14,312 bases of DNA, from NCBI GenBank assembly GCA_030612495.1, contig JAUWNT010000049.1, positions 1 to 14,312 of the forward strand, written 5' to 3'. Source of the DNA: Candidatus Aminicenantota bacterium (GTDB taxonomy: Bacteria > Acidobacteriota > Aminicenantia > UBA2199). The position numbers were made by a program, and so were the translations under genes. Numbering within the stretch: the first letter of the stretch is position 1; the number at the start of each line of letters is the position of its first letter. The notes under the pieces were generated by a model. That model saw nothing but the letters and a program-made list of their open reading frames with translations. It was not told the origin of the DNA and ran no database searches. Below, one piece after another: positions 1-8,200 of the stretch.

Positions 1-24
1 TGATAAAAGAATAAATATAATCAT

Positions 25-53
25 TATTGAAAATTATTTCTATATTATATAAT
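25..53 (+). promoter_or_regulatory. Possible sigma-70-type promoter of the three-gene operon
   Basis: A perfect TATAAT lies at 48-53, with a TTGAAA at 27-32. The spacing is 15 bases, shorter than the usual 16-18. The position, about 40 bases ahead of the first start codon and its Shine-Dalgarno site, is sensible. In DNA this rich in A and T such matches arise easily by chance; a second TATAAT occurs at 16-21. The call is tentative. I see no operator or riboswitch-like structure in the first 94 bases. Confidence 0.3.
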
Positions 54-81
54 ATTAAAAACATAATTGAAAAATAATAAT

Positions 82-88
82 AAGGAGA
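82..88 (+). promoter_or_regulatory. Shine-Dalgarno site of the first gene
   Basis: AAGGAGA lies 6 bases ahead of the ATG at 95. It supports this start, which is followed directly by a signal peptide. Confidence 0.8.
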
Positions 89-94
89 AGGTTT

Positions 95-3000
95 ATGAGA
101 AATAATATATGTAAAGCAGTTTTATTAAGTCTTTTATTTATGGCAATCCCTATCATGGCACAAAAAGAGATTACAAAAGGCTCTGATAAGTTATTAAGCC
201 AGAGCATATTTAAAGCAAAAGAATATAATGATTGTTTTATAAAGATAAAAAAACCTGGCAGATATAGTATTCAGGTGAAAAGTAAACAGGGTACAAGAAT
301 AGAAATAGTTGATAAAATGGCTGGACCTTTTGCATCAGATGGTAGTGCTGGAAAAAGGGATGGAAGACTTGATCTTATATTAGATTCGGGTGTTTACAAG
401 ATTCGTATTTATTCTCATAAAAAGGGCATTGGGAAAGTATATATAAAAATATTCCCTTTTAAGGAAAAACAACAGTTTTCAAACATTGTTGATTTGCCAT
501 TTATCCATAACCTGGAATTATATCAATATAGATTGAAAGATCTTGAACAGAGATCCTTCTGGATTGATATAAGAAAAAGGCAAGTTTTAAGGCTCGAGAT
601 TCTGGGTAGAAACATAAAGGATGCCAGATTATGGAAAGATGGGACATGGTTGCAAGATGCTTCTCCTTTTATTACTCAATATGAACCATATGCAGGCCGA
701 CCAATGACGTATGTGGAGTTTCATCATGATCTAAACCCTGGTTTATATCTTTTCACATGTTATGGAGGTGAACCTCTTAAATGGGCAAATGAAAACAATA
801 AGAATCCTCTTTATATACGTATGGGAATTCCTGATATTGGTAGAAATGGGCAGCATCTTACATCCATTTCCCCATTTGGAAGGGATGCTTTTATAGTTGA
901 TAAAAAAACAAATTTTTTTCAAATTATTAGAAAAGATAAAAAACCAACAACTCTTTTCTTAAAGAGTTTGAAAAAGACTTCCGGCAGGTTTAGCCAGTAT
1001 GGAAAGAGTGCATATATTAGTAAAAAATCAAGAGATCCCTGGTGTATTATAAAGGGTTCAACACGGAGTAAAAAACAGTTTGTTATTATTAAAGGTAACC
1101 CAGGGGATCATATTGAACTCGATTACTTTGAACAGCGGAGTTATTATAGACTTCCAGAAAATTATAATAAGTTCTGGATATCAACTATTCAATCTGCAGA
1201 GGGAAAAGATTCTATTGATATTACAGGCATAATAAGCAGACCAAAGTCGAAAACACCTGTTAAGGCTCTTGTTGTCAATGTAGGACCAGAACATCCAATA
1301 GTACGAAAAGTAAACATATTGAATACTTTTTTTGTTTATATATATATAGAAAAAAAGGGTACTTATAGAATTGATGAGGATCCTGACGCAGGAGGATCAG
1401 GTAGATATCAGATTAAGCCATTTATGCTATCTAAACCAAAAGGATACAAAGATCCTCCTTTCCAGGAGGCTAAAACAGATTTTGAATTACTTAAAGGCTA
1501 TTATGTTTTGTTTGTACGGCCTAAATCAAAAGGTATTCTCCATTTTGCCTTATACAAAAAAGAGGGTTTTCTAACAACTCTATCCAGATCTATATTTTCA
1601 AAACAGGGTATAAATGAACATTTCAAAGGGGAGTCATTATTAACAAGGCAAACCCTTATCTGGCCATGTGTTAAATTGCCTTTTATACCTTACAAAGGAC
1701 GATATTACACTTTATGGTTAAATAAACGTCCATATGTTGAAACAGGGATAATTGTCAGAAAATTGCCCATGAATCTGGATACTAGTTTGCCTGTAATGTT
1801 GAATGCTGGCCAATCAGTACAAATAAAAATAAAATGTGACAAAAGATCTTATTTGGATGTTTATGGAGCTCATTATAAATTAACACTTAATGGAGAAAAT
1901 TTTTCAAAAGGAAACATTATAAACAAAGGTATTAATAATTTAGAACTTAAAAATATGGGTACAAAGATTTGTTTATATACTTTCAAAACCAGGTCAGTAG
2001 ATATGTACATAACTCCAAAACCTGTTATAAAAAAAATTGATGAGGTATATCAAGTTATTGTATCTGATAAGCCTATATTTGAAAATTTTGATCGTATGGA
2101 GAAAAAAAGCTTTTTATTAAGAGTTAAAGAGCCTGGCTTATACAGAATAGAAACCTTAGGTCGTCTGGCTTTTAGAATTAAAGTCCGTACTCGTACAAGG
2201 ACTTCTCTCTTTAATGCAAAAATGAATGGTATTGGTCGTAATGCTCTTGTTCAGCAATATTTAAAGCCAGGTGATTATCTTGTAAGTGCTCAAACTCAAG
2301 GAGAATCCAGAGGGCGTGCATGTATTCGATTGAAGCGAACTGAACTTGGAAAACCTGAAGAACTTCTTATTAAAGGAGCTAACAGCTCATTTGTTAAAGC
2401 AGATGCAGCAATATGTTACAACTTTACAATAAAAAATGCAGGTATATATCATGTGGAAACCTATAGCCTGGGTAAACATATTATGCATCGTATTGAAGAT
2501 AATGAAGGTTGGCCTCTTTATGTTCCAGGTAAATACCGTGCTATTGAAAGATATTTTGATAAAGGAACTTATACTTATTATTCATTACCTATTGAAATTG
2601 ATAGCCAACGTTTAACATTCATTTATAAAAAGCCTAAAAAAAGGATTATATCCGGAAAGGGGCCTCACATACTGGAGTTGAACAAATCTATCGACAATAT
2701 ATGGCTTGAACAAACAGGTCGTGCAAAAGATATATATCAGGTTAAAATTCCAGCTCTGGCAGAATTTTCTTTAAATGTCACAAATAATATGAAAGCATCG
2801 ATTTATTTAAAGCATGACAAAAATGTTGAAGAAACAAAATCTGGCAAATGGTCGGGTAAATTATCTTCAGGTATATATGAAATTAGAGTTATTAGTTCTG
2901 AAAAGAACAATAAGGTTCCATATACAATTACTCTTCAAACTAAATATCTTATTCCAGGATTAAAACAAAAGATTTATCATTTACCTGCCACATTGAATGT

Positions 3001-5293
3001 AAGTGTATCAAAAGATGTATTTGTAGATATTAGTAGTTTCGGGCAAACTGATGTAAAAGCATATTTATGGGATAAAGATTCAAATACTCTTATAACATCA
3101 AATGATGATAAGCCCAATGATTGGAATTTTAAATTTTCATGCAGGCTAAAATCAGGCCTTTATAAATTAAAATTAGTATCTGTTGGGACCAGTTCAAAGC
3201 CATTTGAAGTAAAAATGGATCAGCGTGATTATAAAGAGTTGAAAAAAGTTAATATTCCATTTACATTAAATGAAAAACTCGGAAAAGAGGTATTACAAAT
3301 CCCATTTTCAACATGTGAAAATGAATCTCTTATAAATTTTAATACTAAAAGCAGTGAAAATATTAAACTTGCTATAATGAAAGGAGATGTGTTGATTGCT
3401 GAAGGAAAAGGACGTATTTATATTCCGCTCCCATCCAAAAAAAATTATGTTCTATATGTTTGGGATGAGGAGAATATTGTTAAAGAGAGAAACAAAGTTT
3501 TAATAGAGGGGGAATCTATGAAACTTAAGGATATTACATTTGATAAAAATCAAATTAAGTTAGCAACCCCAAATGCTATTCGTTTTCAAAATGATAATAG
3601 ATTAAGTTATTGCTTTAATACAAGTAGCAAGAGAACCTATTATTCTCCTGAATTAGAAAGACCCTGTTTGATTCTTGATAGGTTGCCAAAAGGAACGAAA
3701 AACATGAATGGCTGGCTTGTTTCTGAAGATGGGAAACCTATTACAATTCAGCCATTTGATGTTAAACCTGAGCAGCCTGTTAAAGTTATGCTTGGAAAAA
3801 TTCCCATCTCTTTTTCGATCAAACAAACACAAAAAGTACCAATGTTATTAAAGCTTAAATCTATTAAAGGCATAGTCGGAGCTATGGTTTTCTCTGAAAA
3901 TAATCTTCCTGAAAATCATGTGCAATGGCCAGGAATGCTTGCTAAAGAAGCACAAACTCTTGTTGGAATTCCTGGATATGGTAAATATCGTGGATACATA
4001 TGGAAAACACATAAAACTCCTATTGTGACATCTGAAAATATAAAGGAAATAGCCAGGGATCGTATTTCAATCTATATAAACTCTTATCCCATACACGAGA
4101 CAAGAAATTTTAAGAATGTATCGAATTTGGAAGCAAATATTCCTGCTGGTCGTTCCTTTTTATTACTTGTGGAAGATAAAAAACAGATTTTAAATATGGT
4201 TTTAACTAAAGGATTAGTTGCATTTTCATGGTCTTTAAATAAACCTTTTGATATTGTATCCAGTTTGAATCAAAATAGAGAATGCCAGATCAAGGTAAAT
4301 GGAAAGAATCTATTCGTTCTAAATACGAGTGATCATCCTGGTTTATTTAAAGTGGAAAAAATGGAAAAACCTTATACTGAATCAGATAAGTTTGACTTAA
4401 AAAATGGTTTTGAAAAACTTTTTAAGAAACCTGGTAAACTCAGATTTAAGATTAATGAAATCCCGCAAAATATGCAACTTTTCATTGCAGGAGATATTGT
4501 AAAGAGCAGTTTTTGGGGAAGCGATGGTCTGATTCACAATGGCATTCCCTTACAGAATTATTTTGATACTTTTAGATATAATGTAAAACAGGGTCATATT
4601 GAAGTAAATTATAATGCAGGATTGGTAAAAATATGGCAAGCTTCCCTCGATGATTATGCAAAAGCATTTATAGGAAAATTTGAGGAAGCTCATATAGAAG
4701 AATTTCATAACAATAGGGGGGATATGACAGGCGTTGCTCAAGTCTGGCCATTCTCTTTAAAAAAACCAGGTTTTATTAGTGTTAAGACATCTGCTCCAGT
4801 TGTATTAGCATTATTATCTGAAGATAAATTATTGCAAATGAGTGTTTGTTATGAAAATAAAAGATGTGAGTTGAATCAATATCTTCAGCCTGGTAATTAT
4901 AAACTCTTTACACGCCCAATTAATGGTTTATCAGGAAAAGGTATATTAAAATTAAACAAAATAACACCTATTGATATTAATAATGATTTACATCTGATTC
5001 GACCCGGCGAAATACAGGTTTATCGTTTCTCTGTTAAGGAACATATAAATGTAGGTGTAGGTCTTAAAACTGAGACAGACAACTTACAAGCATATTTATA
5101 TGATGAAAAATCCAGGCTCATATCAAAAGGGGCTTTAATGTTTGGCAAACTAAAGCCAGGTAAATATATTCTGGTTGTTAAAGCTCATGGAACACCTGTT
5201 CAATACTATCCCATTATTCTTGGTGCTCAGGGAACACGCAAGGGAGTGCCAGAAGATGTAATAAGAAAATATAAGAAGGAGGAAAACCAATGA
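95..5293 (+). CDS. Giant exported protein of repeated beta-sandwich-like segments, function unknown
   Basis: I do not recognise this 1732-residue protein. Residues 1-22 form a signal peptide (basic start, hydrophobic core at about 8-20, likely cleavage in IMA|QKE), so the product leaves the cytoplasm. There is no lipobox cysteine at the cleavage site, no later membrane segment and no C-terminal sorting signal that I can see. The rest is beta-rich and carries a recurring hairpin motif of the form L-x-[PS]-G-x-Y followed by alternating hydrophobics, at residues 96, 213, 723, 923, 1018, 1597 and 1686. Related forms occur near 52 (KKPGRYSIQV) and 821 (FDKGTYTY). This resembles tandem PPC-like (bacterial pre-peptidase C-terminal) or Ig-like modules, but that is an inference from pattern. 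No protease, hydrolase or other catalytic motif was seen. The stop overlaps the A2M start as ATGA, so the two are translationally coupled and probably work together. The frame is intact through several A7/T7 runs. Confidence 0.85.
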   Translation: MRNNICKAVLLSLLFMAIPIMAQKEITKGSDKLLSQSIFKAKEYNDCFIKIKKPGRYSIQVKSKQGTRIEIVDKMAGPFASDGSAGKRDGRLDLILDSGVYKIRIYSHKKGIGKVYIKIFPFKEKQQFSNIVDLPFIHNLELYQYRLKDLEQRSFWIDIRKRQVLRLEILGRNIKDARLWKDGTWLQDASPFITQYEPYAGRPMTYVEFHHDLNPGLYLFTCYGGEPLKWANENNKNPLYIRMGIPDIGRNGQHLTSISPFGRDAFIVDKKTNFFQIIRKDKKPTTLFLKSLKKTSGRFSQYGKSAYISKKSRDPWCIIKGSTRSKKQFVIIKGNPGDHIELDYFEQRSYYRLPENYNKFWISTIQSAEGKDSIDITGIISRPKSKTPVKALVVNVGPEHPIVRKVNILNTFFVYIYIEKKGTYRIDEDPDAGGSGRYQIKPFMLSKPKGYKDPPFQEAKTDFELLKGYYVLFVRPKSKGILHFALYKKEGFLTTLSRSIFSKQGINEHFKGESLLTRQTLIWPCVKLPFIPYKGRYYTLWLNKRPYVETGIIVRKLPMNLDTSLPVMLNAGQSVQIKIKCDKRSYLDVYGAHYKLTLNGENFSKGNIINKGINNLELKNMGTKICLYTFKTRSVDMYITPKPVIKKIDEVYQVIVSDKPIFENFDRMEKKSFLLRVKEPGLYRIETLGRLAFRIKVRTRTRTSLFNAKMNGIGRNALVQQYLKPGDYLVSAQTQGESRGRACIRLKRTELGKPEELLIKGANSSFVKADAAICYNFTIKNAGIYHVETYSLGKHIMHRIEDNEGWPLYVPGKYRAIERYFDKGTYTYYSLPIEIDSQRLTFIYKKPKKRIISGKGPHILELNKSIDNIWLEQTGRAKDIYQVKIPALAEFSLNVTNNMKASIYLKHDKNVEETKSGKWSGKLSSGIYEIRVISSEKNNKVPYTITLQTKYLIPGLKQKIYHLPATLNVSVSKDVFVDISSFGQTDVKAYLWDKDSNTLITSNDDKPNDWNFKFSCRLKSGLYKLKLVSVGTSSKPFEVKMDQRDYKELKKVNIPFTLNEKLGKEVLQIPFSTCENESLINFNTKSSENIKLAIMKGDVLIAEGKGRIYIPLPSKKNYVLYVWDEENIVKERNKVLIEGESMKLKDITFDKNQIKLATPNAIRFQNDNRLSYCFNTSSKRTYYSPELERPCLILDRLPKGTKNMNGWLVSEDGKPITIQPFDVKPEQPVKVMLGKIPISFSIKQTQKVPMLLKLKSIKGIVGAMVFSENNLPENHVQWPGMLAKEAQTLVGIPGYGKYRGYIWKTHKTPIVTSENIKEIARDRISIYINSYPIHETRNFKNVSNLEANIPAGRSFLLLVEDKKQILNMVLTKGLVAFSWSLNKPFDIVSSLNQNRECQIKVNGKNLFVLNTSDHPGLFKVEKMEKPYTESDKFDLKNGFEKLFKKPGKLRFKINEIPQNMQLFIAGDIVKSSFWGSDGLIHNGIPLQNYFDTFRYNVKQGHIEVNYNAGLVKIWQASLDDYAKAFIGKFEEAHIEEFHNNRGDMTGVAQVWPFSLKKPGFISVKTSAPVVLALLSEDKLLQMSVCYENKRCELNQYLQPGNYKLFTRPINGLSGKGILKLNKITPIDINNDLHLIRPGEIQVYRFSVKEHINVGVGLKTETDNLQAYLYDEKSRLISKGALMFGKLKPGKYILVVKAHGTPVQYYPIILGAQGTRKGVPEDVIRKYKKEENQ
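5276..5282 (+). promoter_or_regulatory. Shine-Dalgarno site of the A2M gene
   Basis: AAGGAGG lies inside the end of the upstream gene, 7 bases ahead of the ATG at 5290. With the ATGA stop/start overlap at 5290-5293 it fixes the A2M start and indicates translational coupling. Confidence 0.85.
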
Positions 5294-8200
5294 TAATAAA
5301 AAATTATAAAAAGATAATAGTTTTTGTTTTAATATTATCTTTTTCCACATTAGCAAATCTAGCACAAAAAAAGGGTGTTTCTCATATTATTGGGAAAAGT
5401 AAAATCACAGTAGTACCTGAAATAATACTCAGGGGATATGATCCGGTAACAGTTTTCTTTCCTTCTTTAGAAGGTCCTTCAAATGGAGGTCCTCTTGACA
5501 AGCCTGATAAGTTTTTAAAGATATATCCAGAACACCCGGGTGAGTATAAATGGTTGGATGGTAAAACCTTGCAGTTTTCCCCAACCATTGCATGGCCTGC
5601 ATTGGAACAGTTCACAATTAAAGTCAAAGGACATAAGTTCAAATTAGTTACTCTAATGGCTCCGCCAACACGGATCTCTCCTTCAAATGGAACAGAGAAT
5701 CTTGAACCAGTAAAAGAAATAACTTTAAGATTTGCAAATCGCATTGGAGTAAAAAAACTCTCTATGATGTTGTGTTTTGAAATCAGACCTATTCCAGGTA
5801 TGGAAAAGGGTGTTGGATTCTGGTTAACAAGCAAAGATTTCGTTGTAAAAGAGATTGAAAGATCTACAATAAAAAAAGCTGTTCAGTATCAAGTTACATT
5901 ACACAAACCAATTCCCTATGGTTCTATTACAACATTGCATCTCAGGCTATCAACAAATGATTCTATCCAAGGTTCTCTGGCAAATTATAGATTCTCAACA
6001 AAGCCTCTATTCAGAATTAAGGCAATAGGCACTGGTAGTACGATATATCCTGTTTCATTGAAAGGTAGTGTATATTCAATTGAACAGGCTATGGATTGCA
6101 GCACTGGTAAAAGGCCTATTTTTATAGAGTTCAGTGATACGCCAGGAGCGATAAGCCTTAATCAGATAAAACGAATGATTCATTTCGAACCCTCTGTTAA
6201 AAATTTCCATTTTGATGTATCCGGGAAAAAAGTCAGGCTTTATTTTGATATACAAAGAGAAAAGATTTACAAGCTGATGCTCCAGCATGTAAAATTCAAA
6301 AACAGTTCTGGCAGACTTATTTCTCCATTCGGAGAAATCTCGTTTTATTTCTTTTATCGCAAAGCTTCGCCTTATATAAAATGGCTGGAAAGCCGTGCAA
6401 TTTTAGAACGTTATGGGCCTCAATTTCTTCCAATGGAAGGAAGAAACATGGAGCAGGTAGATTTGAGAATTTATAAAATTGATCCTTTAAATCGTAATTT
6501 CTGGCCTTTTTCATCAGTTCCTATTGCAATTGACGAAAGCATCAGACCAAGAGGACCTGGAGAGGAACCGAAATATGCTACACATATGAAACAACAGATA
6601 AAACTTCTGGGAAGTCCTCTTGTATCAAGAATTGTTCCACTTCCCTTTAAAACAGGTTCAGGAAAGGTAAAATTCGGCCTTGATTTGAAAAAACTTCTGG
6701 CAAAGATATCAGGTAAAAACAAACCCGGCACTTATCTGGTTGGGTATAGAACTATTGGAAATAGCACAACAAGGTATTACACACGTATTCAGGTAACAAA
6801 CCTGTGCTTGAGCACTGTAGAGGAAGAATCAGCTATTACATTTGTTGTTACATCTTTAAAATCAGGTGAACCTATAAAAGGTGCAAAAATTCAAGTTGAT
6901 GGTTATAAAAAGGGCAAATGGGAAAAAGTGATTTCTGTAACAACTGATAATTCAGGTAAATATAGATATATTCATCACAAGCGTATTAATCATCAGATTC
7001 GTCGTATTGTGGTAAGTAAAGGAGAGGACAAATTAGTTCTTGACCCTGAAAATCCACCCCCTCACTTTTTAAATAATCACTGGTATAATTCTTATAACAC
7101 ATGGCTCAGCTGGTTGAATCAGAATTCCCGTAATATAAAATCAAAATCTGTTCGTAAAGCTCATATTTTAACTGAACGGCCTGTTTATCGTCCGGATGAA
7201 CCCGTTCATATTAAGGGATATGTAAGATTCAGGAAACAGGGGAAAATCATACTTGATTCACAAAAACGTTTACGCAGTGTAAAGATAAATGGACCAGGTG
7301 GCAAACGCTGGACCTATCCGGTTAAATTGAATTCATATGGAAGTTTTTATATCAAATTTGATGAAAAGGACCTTCCTACAGGTAATTATCATGCAAGTAT
7401 TTGTGATGATAAAGACTACATCACAATGGCTACTGTTAGCTTTAAGAAGGAAAGTTACAGGATACCGCGTTTTGAAGTTAGACTCTCTGGCCCGGACAGA
7501 GTTCCTCAAGATGCTCCTTTTAAGCTTTATATGACAGCTTCGTATTATGCTGGAGGTAGAGTCGTGGGTCAGGAGGTTAGCTGGCATGTTACCAAGTTTC
7601 ATTACAGATTTCATTTCAAAAAACATCCTGGTTATTTATTCTCTTCAGATGAGCGTTTCGGAGGTACACAATACTATCGATCATTGGGAAGTCAAACAAA
7701 AGAAGACATAACTGATGATAATGGCTCTGCTTTCATTGAGATCGATCCAACAACTGAGAAAGACAGCCAACCAAAGCGTTATGTGGTAGAAGTAACAGTC
7801 AGAGGTGCTGATGAACAATCAGTAACAACAACAAAATCAGTTTTAGCATTACCTCCGTTTGTACTTGGACTAAAAATGGCTAGATTTATGAAATCAGGCA
7901 CAATTATAAAGCCTAAAATTATTATTTTGGACCATAACGGTAAAATACATGCTGGGAGGAAATTTCATTTACGTTTACTCCAGAGACAATGGCACTCACA
8001 TCTCAGGAAAAGTGATTTTACTACAGGTAAGGCTAAATATGTAACTGATGTGGTAGATGAATTAATATTTGAAAAAGATTATGTGTCAGAATCAGGAGAA
8101 AAAACCATAAAACTACCTGTTCGTGAGTCAGGGGTTTATGTGGTTGAAATATCTGCAACAGATCATATGGGACGTGTTCAAAAGGTTTCTGCTGATCTAT

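Noticed and set aside
2104..2115. Perfect palindrome AAAAAGCTTTTT
   Set aside because: It lies inside an intact gene, has no loop for a terminator hairpin, and is expected by chance in AT-rich DNA.
5382..5834. 150-codon open frame on the minus strand
   Set aside because: It lies wholly within the A2M coding region and has no recognisable protein features; it is a shadow frame.
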